From contig NZ_JAQMHX010000006.1 of NCBI RefSeq assembly GCF_028331445.1, forward strand, positions 1-64,000: DNA of 64,000 bases. The letters run 5' to 3'. A program made the position numbers and the translations under genes. The DNA is from Candidatus Phyllobacterium onerii. GTDB taxonomy: Bacteria > Pseudomonadota > Alphaproteobacteria > Rhizobiales > Rhizobiaceae. A model generated the notes under the pieces. The model was given only the letters and a program-made list of their open reading frames with translations. It did no database searches and had not been told where the DNA came from. This document shows, piece after piece, positions 17,934 to 26,758 of this stretch. Within the stretch, counting starts at the first letter, position 1; each line of letters opens with the position of its first letter.

Positions 17934-18907
17934 CGTCTTTGTTGAGCGTGAATAATCTCGTCACGGAGTTCGGTGGCGGAAAAGGTGCCTCCGGTTTGAG
18001 GGCCGTCAATGACGTTTCTTTCAAAGTTGAGCGAGGGCGAGTTCTTGGGCTTGTCGGAGAGTCAGGTTCGGGAAAATCGGTGACGGGTTTCTCGGTCATG
18101 CGATTGCTGGAAAGGCCGGGGCGTATTGCGAGCGGACAAATTATCTTCGACGGTGTCGATCTGGCCAGACTTTCCAACGAAGAGATGCGGCAAATTCGCG
18201 GCAAGCGGATAGCCATGGTGTTCCAGGATCCGATGATGACGCTCAATCCGGTGCTGACCATCGAGACGCAAATGGTGGAAGCGGTGCGTGCGCATGATCA
18301 GGTTTCCAAAACCACTGCACGTCAACGTGCCAGAGATGCACTCGGGTTGGTCGGAATTCCAAATCCGGAAGAGCGGCTGTCTTCTTACCCGCATCAATTT
18401 TCGGGCGGAATGCGGCAGCGGGTGGTGATTGCAATCGCGCTTTTGCACAAGCCTGAACTGATCATCGCTGATGAACCGACAACCGCACTGGACGTCACGA
18501 TCCAGAGCCAGATCATTTCCGAGTTCCAAAAACTGACGGAAGAATCCGGTACGGCCGTCATTTGGATAACACACGACTTGGCAATTGTTTCACGTCTGGC
18601 TGACGACATCGCAGTAATGTATGCAGGACGTCTCGTCGAAAGCGGTCCTGTTTCCAGTGTTCTCACGGATCCGAAACATCCCTACACAGCGGGGTTGATT
18701 GCGTCAGTTCCGTCGCGAAACCGACGCGGTGTTCCGCTGCGGCAGATACCGGGAATGACACCTGCGATCACGATGCTTCCTAGAGGATGCAGCTTTCGGA
18801 CGCGATGCGACCGGGCGACCGACGAGTGCTTGGTCATACCCCCGCTCTTTCCTCAGCAAGAACGCTTCGTCCGCTGTTTTCACCCAGTAATGAAAGCGAT
18901 GACCTGA
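17930..18907 (+). CDS. Peptide-type ABC transporter ATP-binding protein (DppD-like)
   Basis: Protein of 325 residues, ATG 17930 overlapping the DppC-like stop. All ATPase motifs are present: Walker A GESGSGKSV, Q-loop MVFQDPMMTLNP, signature FSGGMRQRV, Walker B LIIADEPTTALD and H-loop ITHDLA. The C-terminal oligopeptide-transporter extension has the cysteine-bearing CSFRTRCDRATDEC region, which in this family may hold an iron-sulphur cluster. It pairs with the DppF-like ATPase encoded directly downstream to power import. Confidence 0.94.
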   Translation: MTSLLSVNNLVTEFGGGKGASGLRAVNDVSFKVERGRVLGLVGESGSGKSVTGFSVMRLLERPGRIASGQIIFDGVDLARLSNEEMRQIRGKRIAMVFQDPMMTLNPVLTIETQMVEAVRAHDQVSKTTARQRARDALGLVGIPNPEERLSSYPHQFSGGMRQRVVIAIALLHKPELIIADEPTTALDVTIQSQIISEFQKLTEESGTAVIWITHDLAIVSRLADDIAVMYAGRLVESGPVSSVLTDPKHPYTAGLIASVPSRNRRGVPLRQIPGMTPAITMLPRGCSFRTRCDRATDECLVIPPLFPQQERFVRCFHPVMKAMT

Positions 18908-19917
18908 TGACGGCAGCATGTACCCCGTTGATCGAAGCCAGAAATGTCTCGCAGCAGTTCGGGGAAAAACCGGATCTTGCTGCCAAGATTGCCCTGAAGC
19001 TCAAGCTCGCAAGACCCGCGCCGATCGTTCACGCTTTAGATGGCGTTGATCTGGCGATCCAAAAAGGCGAGGTGGTTGGTCTCGTCGGGGAAAGCGGTTG
19101 CGGAAAGTCGACGCTCGGCCGTCTAATCGCAGGCATCACCTCGCCGAGCGAGGGCAGCATTCTGTGGGAAGGTGAAGACCGCGCTGCCATGTCCAGTGAA
19201 AAGCGACATCGCCTCGGCCTCATCACCCAAATGATTTTTCAGAACCCGATGGCGGCTCTCAACCCGCGTATGACGGTTGATGAACTGATTTGGGAAGCAC
19301 CGAGCACGCACGGATTTGCCAGGCGCTCCGAGCGTCGCGACTACGTTGACAAATATCTGCGGCTGGCAGGGTTCGATCCGGCCATGAAAGCACGTTATCC
19401 TCACCAGTTCTCCGGTGGCCAACGCCAACGCGTCAACATTGCGCGCGCTCTGGCAGTTCAACCGAAATTCTTGGTCTGTGATGAGAGTGTCGCTGCGTTG
19501 GACGTTTCCATCCAGGCGCAAGTCCTCAATCTGTTCATGGAGCTGCGCGACAAGCTCGATCTCACCTATCTTTTCGTCAGCCACGATCTCGGTGTGGTTG
19601 AACACATTTCGGATCGCGTAGCTATCATGTACCTCGGTCGAATTGTGGAAGAAGCACCAGTCGAAGAAATCTTCAAACGGCCTAACCATCCGTACACTCA
19701 GGCTTTACTGGCCGAGGTCCCGCGCATCGAGTCTGGCAAAAGACGATTTCAGGTGGTGAAAGGAGAGCTCCCTAGCCCTCTTAACCCGCCAAAAGGCTGT
19801 CATTTTCATCCTCGCTGTCCATTCGCCATGGAGCGATGCCGTATCGACGCGCCTGTAAAGCGAGAAATCGCGCCAGGCCATAAGTCCGCATGCCACTTAA
19901 ATGGCGAACGCCTGTGA
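18907..19917 (+). CDS. Peptide-type ABC transporter ATP-binding protein (DppF-like)
   Basis: Protein of 336 residues from ATG 18907, overlapping the preceding stop by one base (TGATG); the open frame extends upstream but that part lies inside the DppD-like gene. Motifs are Walker A GESGCGKST, Q-loop MIFQNPMAALNP, signature FSGGQRQRVNIARAL, Walker B FLVCDESVAALD (Ser in place of the usual Pro after DE) and H-loop SHDLGV. The C-terminal oligo/dipeptide domain has CHFHPRCPFAMERC. It is the last gene of the IclR-controlled import module. Confidence 0.93.
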   Translation: MTAACTPLIEARNVSQQFGEKPDLAAKIALKLKLARPAPIVHALDGVDLAIQKGEVVGLVGESGCGKSTLGRLIAGITSPSEGSILWEGEDRAAMSSEKRHRLGLITQMIFQNPMAALNPRMTVDELIWEAPSTHGFARRSERRDYVDKYLRLAGFDPAMKARYPHQFSGGQRQRVNIARALAVQPKFLVCDESVAALDVSIQAQVLNLFMELRDKLDLTYLFVSHDLGVVEHISDRVAIMYLGRIVEEAPVEEIFKRPNHPYTQALLAEVPRIESGKRRFQVVKGELPSPLNPPKGCHFHPRCPFAMERCRIDAPVKREIAPGHKSACHLNGERL

Positions 19918-20424
19918 CAGATCCAGAGGGTGTGCCGCCGCTGTACCAAGCGTGCTCCCAAAATGAGTCGCAGAACGACGTATTCCCTGCTGAGCGCAAT
20001 TGCAGAGTTTTCGGCACCAAAAGGTGGACAAAAATCGGCTTTCATCGGCCTTTTCAAAGGAGCGGTTGTCTATATACGCCGAGATTGCACACGCGGGCGG
20101 CGACACAGATTACAAACCGCCGCCTTACGTTCAGACGCTAAACGATACAGACACAACTGCGGAAGAATGAGGCATAGCCTGGTGGCGCGCATTAAAATGG
20201 TGTCCGAGACTAGCACTGTCGCAACGCGGACCTCACTCTGATTCGAACGGAACATTCCATGAGAGCTGCCATTTCCAAGTAATTAGGCCAGACGGCTCGC
20301 GTGCAGAGCGTTGCGGATACAACACCCGCTGCAACAGGCAACTGAGACATTACAAACGAGCCGCACAGGAGAGAACCATTCGACCCATTAGCGAGAAGCG
20401 CACTGGACGCGGTCACCTACAGCG
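19918..20424. other. 507-bp gap without a recognisable gene
   Basis: This lies between the end of the peptide importer operon and the stop of ftsZ2 (opposite strand), so both sides are 3' ends. The short frames on both strands overlap each other, lack ribosome binding sites and resemble no family I know. I see no clear T-tailed terminator. It may be debris of a lost gene, which would fit the damaged operon on the other side of ftsZ2. Confidence 0.45.
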
Positions 20425-21465
20425 CTACAGCGCGCGCCGTGGCAAGAACGAAACGTTCCCATCGCCAATGCCAAACGCGCCTATTGTGTCTGCGCCATCA
20501 ACGTGATCGATGCCAGTAGCAACAACCGAAACCCGGAATGTTCCTTCAAGAGCGGTGTCGAACGTGGCTCCCAAAATGATGTTGGCTTCGTCGTCCACTT
20601 CCTCGCGAATCCGCGTGGCCGCCTCATCAACTTCGAACAAGGTCATATCCCGGCCGCCTGAAATGGAAACCAGGACGCCCTTGGCTCCTTTCATCGAAGC
20701 GACATCGAGTAGCGGATTTGCAATGGCCGCTTCAGCCGCTGCTGTCGCTCTGCCAGCGCCTGAGCTCTGCCCGGTACCCATCATGGCGCGGCCCATGTCG
20801 CGCATCACCGCCCGAACATCGGCAAAATCCAGATTGATCAGTCCTTCGCGGACCATAAGATCTGTTATGCAGGCAACACCGGAATAAAGTACGCGGTCCG
20901 CAGTTGCGAAAGCATCAGCGAACGTGGTCGACGCATCTGCAACGCGGAAAAGATTCTGGTTGGGGATAACGATGAGCGTATCCGCGCTGTCCCGCAGCAA
21001 TTTGAGCCCGTCCTCTGCGAACTTCATGCGGCGGGTCCCTTCAAAATTGAATGGCTTCGTCACGACAGCCACCGTCAATATGCCGGCGTCGCGTGCTGCC
21101 CGTGCGATCACGGGAGCAGCTCCCGTCCCGGTTCCACCACCCATGCCGGCAGTTACGAAACACATATGGGTTCCGTTGAGGTGGTCCATGATCTCGTCGA
21201 TGCTTTCCTCAGCCGCCGCCCGCCCGATTTCCGATTGCGACCCGGCTCCAAGGCCTTGCGTTACATTCACACCGAGCTGTATCAAGCGACCAGCCTTCGA
21301 CATGGTCAGTGCCTGGGCATCGGTGTTTGCGACCACGAACTCCGTTCCCTGAAGCCCCTCGCGGATCATGTTGTTGACGGCATTGCCGCCACCACCGCCG
21401 ACACCAATCACAGTTATATTTGGCTTCATTTCGGTGATTTCCGGATGCTTTGGGTTGCTCGACAT
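20425..21465 (-). CDS. Second, short FtsZ-like tubulin GTPase (no C-terminal tail)
   Basis: Protein of 346 residues from ATG 21465 (a GTG at 21468 directly precedes it; GGAAGG lies upstream). It has the FtsZ GTPase fold: [14 protein letters not shown] near residue 20, the tubulin signature GGGTGTG near 107-113, the switch region [15 protein letters not shown] and the T7 loop [12 protein letters not shown]. It stops shortly after the core ([11 protein letters not shown]). The long linker and conserved C-terminal peptide that bind FtsA, ZipA and MinC in housekeeping FtsZ are missing. No ftsQ, ftsA or mur genes are adjacent, so this is not the dcw copy. Rhizobiales such as Sinorhizobium meliloti carry a comparable truncated FtsZ2 of unclear role. 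It should bind GTP and may polymerise or co-polymerise. Confidence 0.9.
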   Translation of the reverse strand: MSSNPKHPEITEMKPNITVIGVGGGGGNAVNNMIREGLQGTEFVVANTDAQALTMSKAGRLIQLGVNVTQGLGAGSQSEIGRAAAEESIDEIMDHLNGTHMCFVTAGMGGGTGTGAAPVIARAARDAGILTVAVVTKPFNFEGTRRMKFAEDGLKLLRDSADTLIVIPNQNLFRVADASTTFADAFATADRVLYSGVACITDLMVREGLINLDFADVRAVMRDMGRAMMGTGQSSGAGRATAAAEAAIANPLLDVASMKGAKGVLVSISGGRDMTLFEVDEAATRIREEVDDEANIILGATFDTALEGTFRVSVVATGIDHVDGADTIGAFGIGDGNVSFLPRRAL

Positions 21466-21822
21466 CACTTTGTCCTTCCTTGCCTGCAGCGAACTGGCAT
21501 AGTTGGCACGGGATGGGATTGCCGGATGAAATACCGAAAACGAATCAAATCAACTCATCCCGAGCAAGGGATATGAATCAGACAAGCGTCGTTGACGCAA
21601 CCTTCGGCTCGCCCTCACTTCGATGCCGGGTGCTGCTTCGGAACTTTGCAGGACAGTCGATGACTCAGCGATAATTTTATTTGGCAGGTATCGAGGCGGG
21701 CATTGTCACATTCCATACGGTTTTTGTTCATTGCGCAGGAACATTTCCGTCGCCATTTACAAGAACAATCGCTTTGCGCCAAAGATCATCGCGCCCCGGT
21801 CTGGTTGTACTATCGGTTCCCA
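21466..21822. other. 357-bp gap upstream of ftsZ2 without a recognisable gene
   Basis: It contains the ftsZ2 promoter region and, at its right side, sequence directly beyond the stop of the chimeric ATPase gene. No supported open frame was found on either strand. The peptidoglycan-binding fragment of the chimera does not continue here in any frame, so the donor gene's catalytic domain is gone. Confidence 0.45.
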
Positions 21823-22539
21823 CTAGGGCTGCGTGACCGTGTAGGTGCCGATCATCGGGGCACCCGTCTCCAGCCTGCTGATTACATCGGGGTCGATTGT
21901 GCCGTCCGGGGGCATCCCCGTCATCTTTTCGAAACTGGCCACCGCCTTGGTAACATTCTTCCCATAAATGCCGTCGATCACGCCCGGCGACGTACCCGCA
22001 CGGTCGAGGAGAACCTGAAGGCGGACGATCGCAGGATCGGGATCCGCTGATGGTTTCGCGCTGCGCTCCGTCGGGGACGTCACAATCGCCCGCGCAAGCG
22101 CAACGCGCTGCTGCTGGCCACCGCTCAATTCGGTCCCGTAGCGATCGGAATATCCGGTCAGGCCGACAGTGCTCAGGGCTTCGCTTACTTTCGCCTCGAT
22201 TGTTGCTGCTGGCTCGTGCCGGGTCCTGAGACCGTAGGCGACGTTCTCGTAGACGGTCATATGGGGCCAGACCGCATAGGATTGGAAAACCATATTGATG
22301 TCGCGTTTTTCTGGCGGAACGTCCCGCCCATCGGCCGCAACGATCTCCCCGTCTATACGGATCGTTCCACCGGAGGAGGCCTCCAGGCCAGCTATGCAGC
22401 GCAGAGTCGTGGTCTTCCCGCAGCCACTTGGACCAAGGAGCGAAACAAATTCGCCGTCCTCGACCACGAAGCTCACATCCTTGACGGCTGTGACGCTGCC
22501 ATAGGTAACCACGAGATCTTCAACGCTTAGCTGAGCCAA
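21823..22539 (-). CDS. Chimeric gene: truncated iron-type ABC ATPase joined in frame to a peptidoglycan-binding fragment
   Basis: Protein of 238 residues, TTG 22539 with GGAG seven bases upstream. Residues 1 to about 156 are a FbpC/PotA-like ATPase: Walker A GPSGCGKTT, Q-loop MVFQSYAVWPHMTVYENVAYG and signature [15 protein letters not shown]. Just after TSP the family sequence stops, near base 22072; Walker B, D-loop, H-loop and the regulatory domain are absent. The remaining 82 residues (IVRLQVLLDRAGTSPGVIDG, then SFEKMTGMPPDGTIDPDVI) look like the peptidoglycan-binding domain at the front of rhizobial L,D-transpeptidases, itself lacking the catalytic YkuD domain. Without Walker B the product cannot hydrolyse ATP, so it is functionally a pseudogene unless the fragment has a new role. 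It is the last gene of the operon starting at 25451. Confidence 0.85.
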   Translation of the reverse strand: MAQLSVEDLVVTYGSVTAVKDVSFVVEDGEFVSLLGPSGCGKTTTLRCIAGLEASSGGTIRIDGEIVAADGRDVPPEKRDINMVFQSYAVWPHMTVYENVAYGLRTRHEPAATIEAKVSEALSTVGLTGYSDRYGTELSGGQQQRVALARAIVTSPTERSAKPSADPDPAIVRLQVLLDRAGTSPGVIDGIYGKNVTKAVASFEKMTGMPPDGTIDPDVISRLETGAPMIGTYTVTQP

Positions 22540-22569
22540 GTCACCACTCCATATTCACGCGGCCGTACG

Positions 22570-24303
22570 TCAGCCACTCTGGGAAAGTTTCACACGAAGC
22601 AGGAACCTGCTGACGAGAATTCCAGCGATCAGTATGACCGTCTGGAGGATGCCGATGATCGCCGCATTTTGAACGTTGCCGAATTCCAGATAATCCCACG
22701 ACATCACCGACAAGACCTTGTTGCTCGGTGAGGCGAGAATGATTGCCGCGCTGATTTCACGGATTGAAAAAATGAACACGAGAATCCATGCAGAGAGGAC
22801 ACTCGGCCGGATAAGCCTGAAGGTTATCTGTGATGCCGTGCGAAAATGGGACGCTCCGCAAAGCGCTGAGGCTTCTTCGAGAGATCTGTCGATCTGAATG
22901 ATCGACGTATCGATCATGCGGTAGGCATAAGGGATATAGGTTGCAACAAAGGCGATAACCAATATCCAAACCGTTCCGTAGACGGGAGTCATCAGATAGG
23001 TCCAAAAAATGCCGGTACCAAAGACGATGCCTGGCACGGCAATCGGGAACATGGCGATATAGTCGAGAATTCCTGCGGCGCGGATACGAAGCCGCCGTAT
23101 CGAATAGGCGAGGACAATTCCGAGAAGGACGCAGAAGGTTGGGGAGATCACTCCCACCAGCAACGTGTTGCTAATTGATTGTCGAACCGCAACCGAGGCA
23201 ATGACAGAGCGAAAATTATCGAGTGTATAGCTGGCACTGAGGATGTTTGACGAAGTGAAGCGCGTAAAAGCTACATAAAACAGGGCGAAGTATGGGAGGA
23301 TGATCGCCAGTGTCACATAGGCAAGAATGAAGCCTATCGCCGGAAGTCGCCAACCTCGAAGCTTCAGATATCGCGTGCGAAAGCCGCGCGCTGTCACGGT
23401 TACGAATCGCGTCGCGACCTGCGATGCAAAACGGTAGAAGGCGACGCCCATCAGTGAAATCCAAAACAACAATGTTCCGATGGCAGCAGCCCTGGCGTAG
23501 TCCACCGGATAAGTCGCGGTCGAACGGTAGATGTCTATCGCCAGAAACGGCATAGCCTGTGTCCCGCCGAGCGCGGCGGGGATAGAGAATGTCCCGCATG
23601 TCAGAACGAAGACAAAGAAGAAGGCCGAAATAATCGATGGCCGCACGACTGGGAGGGTCACCTTCAGCGCGGTTTCAAAAACACCGGCGCCGTTGAGATA
23701 GGATGCTTCTTCCATCGAAGGGTCCATACCCTTGAGCGCTGCAGAAACCGTCATGTAGGCGTAGGGAATATTGTAGAGGGTCATGACGAGAATGACCCCT
23801 GTCGCGGTCATCACGTTGATCGCATAGCCGGTCACGCCAAAAACTTCGCGAGCAAGAACATTGATCAGTCCGGCATTGGGTGAACCAAGAATGAGCCACG
23901 CCAAGGCACCAACAAACGGCGACAGATAAAGTGGAGCGATAACGGCATTTTCCATCCACGCCTTTGCGGGAATATCGGTGCGCGAGATCAGCCATGCCAA
24001 GGCGATGCCGACAAAACATGCGAGGAAGGAGACAGCGAGCGACGCTCCGATAGTCACGATCAAAGTCTTGAGGTACGGCGTTGTCGCGTAGACAGCGATC
24101 ACGCTGCGCAAGGAGAAATGGGCGCGTGGATCGACGAATGTGCCCGTCCGCACCGCGCCGAGAAACATCAACACGATCGGCAGCAGGACCAGAACAGCGA
24201 GAATCAATCCGAGAATGACCGGAAGCGCCAGTCTCTGGCGTTTCCTTCGAACCAGGCCAACAGGAACGTTATCCGTTACAGGTATGGTCGCTGAAATTGT
24301 CAT
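22570..24303 (-). CDS. Iron(III)-type ABC transporter permease, fused two-domain (FbpB/ThiP-like)
   Basis: Protein of 577 residues, ATG 24303, nine bases after the binding-protein gene. It has an N-terminal span (LALPVILGLILAVLVLLPIVL) and two homologous permease halves of about six spans each, at roughly residues 60-290 and 340-565. Each half has an EAA-type loop (GMDPSMEEASYLNGAG; QIDRSLEEASALCGAS). This double-length layout is typical of permeases for ferric iron, thiamine or 2-aminoethylphosphonate, where one polypeptide forms the whole channel. The gene itself looks intact, although its ATPase partner is truncated and its binding-protein gene is frameshifted, so the system is probably dead or dying. 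Confidence 0.9.
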   Translation of the reverse strand: MTISATIPVTDNVPVGLVRRKRQRLALPVILGLILAVLVLLPIVLMFLGAVRTGTFVDPRAHFSLRSVIAVYATTPYLKTLIVTIGASLAVSFLACFVGIALAWLISRTDIPAKAWMENAVIAPLYLSPFVGALAWLILGSPNAGLINVLAREVFGVTGYAINVMTATGVILVMTLYNIPYAYMTVSAALKGMDPSMEEASYLNGAGVFETALKVTLPVVRPSIISAFFFVFVLTCGTFSIPAALGGTQAMPFLAIDIYRSTATYPVDYARAAAIGTLLFWISLMGVAFYRFASQVATRFVTVTARGFRTRYLKLRGWRLPAIGFILAYVTLAIILPYFALFYVAFTRFTSSNILSASYTLDNFRSVIASVAVRQSISNTLLVGVISPTFCVLLGIVLAYSIRRLRIRAAGILDYIAMFPIAVPGIVFGTGIFWTYLMTPVYGTVWILVIAFVATYIPYAYRMIDTSIIQIDRSLEEASALCGASHFRTASQITFRLIRPSVLSAWILVFIFSIREISAAIILASPSNKVLSVMSWDYLEFGNVQNAAIIGILQTVILIAGILVSRFLLRVKLSQSG

Positions 24304-24312
24304 CGGACTGTT

Positions 24313-25451
24313 TCAGCGACCGAAAATCTGATTCCACTCGGCTATGATCGGTTTGGCCGGGTCCACGTATCCCGGATCGCTCAAGTAGTCGATGTAGAGA
24401 CTTTCCGGATCCTTGTACCAGTCTTCCTTGTACCAATCGGCTTTGGCAGCCTTGCGAGGATCGACCGTATCTTCACGCGCGGAGGCAACACCCGCGACGC
24501 TGAACCATGCAGCTTGCCCATCCTGACTCATCGCCCAATCCTGGAACAACCGGGCGGCATTCGGGTGAGGTGCTCCAGCGGAGATCGTCTGCACGGTGAG
24601 ATTGGCAGGCGTAGGAGTGGGGAAAACCCAACGGATCGGTGCACCCTTAAGATAAAAGCCGCCCATGTCGCTTTGCGATGCCTGATCGACGATGGCGTGT
24701 TCTCCAGCCGCAAGCCGGTCATACATGGGCGACTTGCTGTCGTAAATCTGAGGCTTGAGTGCTGCCATCTTGGCAAGAAAATCTGGTCCGAACTGATCGC
24801 GTTGCCGCCGAGGAACATATACACGTAGGAGTAGCTGCTCCCGCCGGAAGCGGGTGTACCCGTCGCGATACGTCCTTTCCAGCGCGGGTCCGTCAGTACG
24901 TTCCAGCCACCTTCCCGGATAAGTTTTTCTTCTTCTGGCGAGACGAGCTTAGAGTTCCAGGCGATACCCATTGCGTTCACAAACGCCGTGTACCAAACAC
25001 CTTCCTTCTTCATCTCCGGCCGAATCCCGGCAGCGGAGGTGGGCGTATAGTCGGCAATCAGTTTCTCGTCATGGGCAGATTCAATCAGCACCGTATCGGT
25101 GATCTGCACGACATCAGCGACATGTTGACCCACACGTTCCTCGGTCAACCAGCGTTCAAAAAGTGGATAGCTCGGACCGCGAACGTTCTGTGTCGTGATT
25201 CCATACTTCTTGGTAAATGCTCCGGTCCAGACGGCCGTGGGGTCAATTGCGGTGGTATGATAGAACGTGAGAGTACCTTCGGCTTTAGCCGCCGAAATCA
25301 AGTCGTCGCTCGGCTGTGGGGCGGATGTTTGAGCCACAGCGCCCCTGGGGAAAAGGGACAAGCTCGCAGCACCAAGTCCTGTGACTGCGGCCATGCGCAT
25401 GAGGTCTCGACGGGTGAAGTTGGATCTCGGCAAGCCATTCGTATTTTTCAT
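24313..25451 (-). pseudogene. Frameshifted ABC transporter substrate-binding protein (iron/phosphonate type, Tat signal)
   Basis: Two overlapping frames make one protein. The first (ATG 25451, GGGAGGAG upstream) starts with a twin-arginine signal (NFTRRDLMRM, then a hydrophobic stretch to AVAQ) and runs as an SBP family-8 protein (EGTLTFYHTTAI, VADVVQITDT, GVWYTAFVNAMGIAWNSKL, GRIATGTPASGGSSYSYVYM). Homology then moves to the next frame (DQFGPDFLAKMAALKPQIYD) and continues to the stop at 24313 (PHPNAARLFQDWAMSQDGQAA, IIAEWNQIFGR). The switch is explained by loss of one base near 24800 within an alanine codon before DQFGPDF. The restored length, about 379 residues, would be normal. A sequencing error cannot be excluded, but the damaged ATPase downstream supports real decay. 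Confidence 0.85.
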
Positions 25452-25521
25452 ATCGATCTCCTCCCAGAGTAACGATTTTCAAGACGTGGCGCGTGCGCCC
25501 TCATGGGCAGCCCCCATTTTC

Positions 25522-25576
25522 GTACATTTGCGCAAATATATTTGACTGTCAATGTACATTTGCGCAAATATATTTG
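25522..25576. promoter_or_regulatory. Two identical 23-bp operator-like repeats with a palindromic core
   Basis: Identical 23-base units occupy 25522-25544 and 25554-25576, a 32-bp period (about three helical turns). Each contains the perfect palindrome ATTTGCGCAAAT (25526-25537 and 25558-25569). They lie between the divergent ABC operon (start 25451) and the GntR gene (start 25602), so they probably bind the GntR protein and cover both promoters. Confidence 0.7.
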
Positions 25577-25601
25577 CGTTTGAAAACGGCTTCGCGTAAC
25601 G

Positions 25602-26375
25602 ATGGGTGGTGGATTAGCAGAACAGTCAACCGAGGTGGACTTGTCGAAGAGCATACCCGAAAGCGCACCATTGAATGAGCCGACTTATCTTCGGGTAAAG
25701 CGAGCCATAATTGGCGATCTGGTGTCGGGAAATTTCGCGCCTGGGACACATCTGACAATCGAGACGCTCACGTCACGCTATGCGGTCAGCCACATGCCGA
25801 TCCGCGAGGCGCTTCGCCAACTTGAGGGTGAGGGCATCCTGATATCAATTGCGCACCGTGGTTTCAGGATCGAGGCCCTCACGGAAACCTACATCCGAAA
25901 CATTTACGATATTCGTGTCGGCATTGAATCGATGCTGGCGCACCGCGCTGTCGAAATGGCAATGGACAGCGATGTAGAGGCCCTTCGTCATATGCATGAG
26001 GACCTCAATGCCTTGATACGGTCAGGAAAGCCCTTGGTAGCGTCGCAAGAGAATATCGCTTTCCACAAACGTATATATGGAATCGCAAACAACCCAGAAG
26101 CCGAACAGATACTTGAAGGCCGAACGAGGGTAGTGCGAACGGTCGCCGACAGTCTGGGTGGATACACCCCGGATGTGTTTGAAGTGGTAATTGCCGAACA
26201 TGAGAAGATGATCTTGGCCTTCGAGAGCCGAGATCCGGAAGCCGCGGGGCAGGCGGTATTCGATCATGTGAGTGCCGCCCGTGACAGGCTTCTTAGGCGG
26301 ATGGCCGTGAAAGAAATCTTCAACCAAGAGGGGACTGCCACTGGAGCGCCAACCTCGCTCGAAGCTCAGCAATAG
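25602..26375 (+). CDS. GntR-family transcriptional regulator (FCD domain)
   Basis: Protein of 257 residues, ATG 25602. The N-terminal winged helix-turn-helix (about 27-95) reads YLRVKRAIIGDLVSGNFAPG ... YAVSHMPIREALRQLEGEG. The helical FCD effector domain (about 100-235) has its usual metal- or ligand-binding His and Asp residues spread along it (YDIRVGIESMLAHRAVEMA, NIAFHKRIYGIANN, VVIAEHEKMILAF). FCD regulators respond to carboxylates and similar metabolites. It is divergent from the damaged iron-type ABC operon, with two operator-like repeats between, and most likely represses both. The gene itself appears intact. Confidence 0.9.
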   Translation: MGGGLAEQSTEVDLSKSIPESAPLNEPTYLRVKRAIIGDLVSGNFAPGTHLTIETLTSRYAVSHMPIREALRQLEGEGILISIAHRGFRIEALTETYIRNIYDIRVGIESMLAHRAVEMAMDSDVEALRHMHEDLNALIRSGKPLVASQENIAFHKRIYGIANNPEAEQILEGRTRVVRTVADSLGGYTPDVFEVVIAEHEKMILAFESRDPEAAGQAVFDHVSAARDRLLRRMAVKEIFNQEGTATGAPTSLEAQQ

Positions 26376-26405
26376 CGGATATATCTTCCGATCATAGGGA
26401 AAGTG

Positions 26406-26598
26406 ACATGTGGATGAGACCTACGTTCAAAATCCGAGGCAAGTGGATGTACTTCTACCGGGCCATCGACAGTGTCGGCGATACGGTCGAGTTCTTCTTC
26501 AGCGAGCACCGGGACCTGGCCGTGGCACAGCGTTTTTTCAACAAGGCTCTCAGTCGTCATCCCGACCCCCACACGTCACAGAAATCCGTGCCGGCATG
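26406..26598 (+). pseudogene. Remnant of an IS6-family transposase
   Basis: A short relic of the DDE catalytic region: HVDETYV, then after a one-base shift (an extra C near 26426-26431) KIRGKWMYFYRAIDS and GDTVEFFFSEHRDLA, which match the segment around the first catalytic Asp of IS6-type transposases. The N-terminal helix-turn-helix and the later Asp and Glu are missing, and the frame degrades after ALSRH. No terminal inverted repeats were found. It marks an old insertion or recombination point about 160 bp from the tRNA-Ser gene and next to the damaged ABC operon. Confidence 0.75.
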
Positions 26599-26758
26599 AC
26601 GTCAACCCGCTGCAATAAAATTCTATTTCGTCGCAGTTAGCATCCTGCGGTATTCTACGTCATACTTCGCGACCAAGAAGCTTGACCTAGTCAAAGTGCA
26701 ATCAAAAAATTCTCATAATCCGAAGGTGTAACAATATCAATAGCCTAGAAGAAAACTA

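Noticed and set aside
19918..20424. Small protein genes in the gap between the importer and ftsZ2
   Set aside because: Several short frames of 60-100 codons overlap on both strands without ribosome binding sites or homology that I can recognise.
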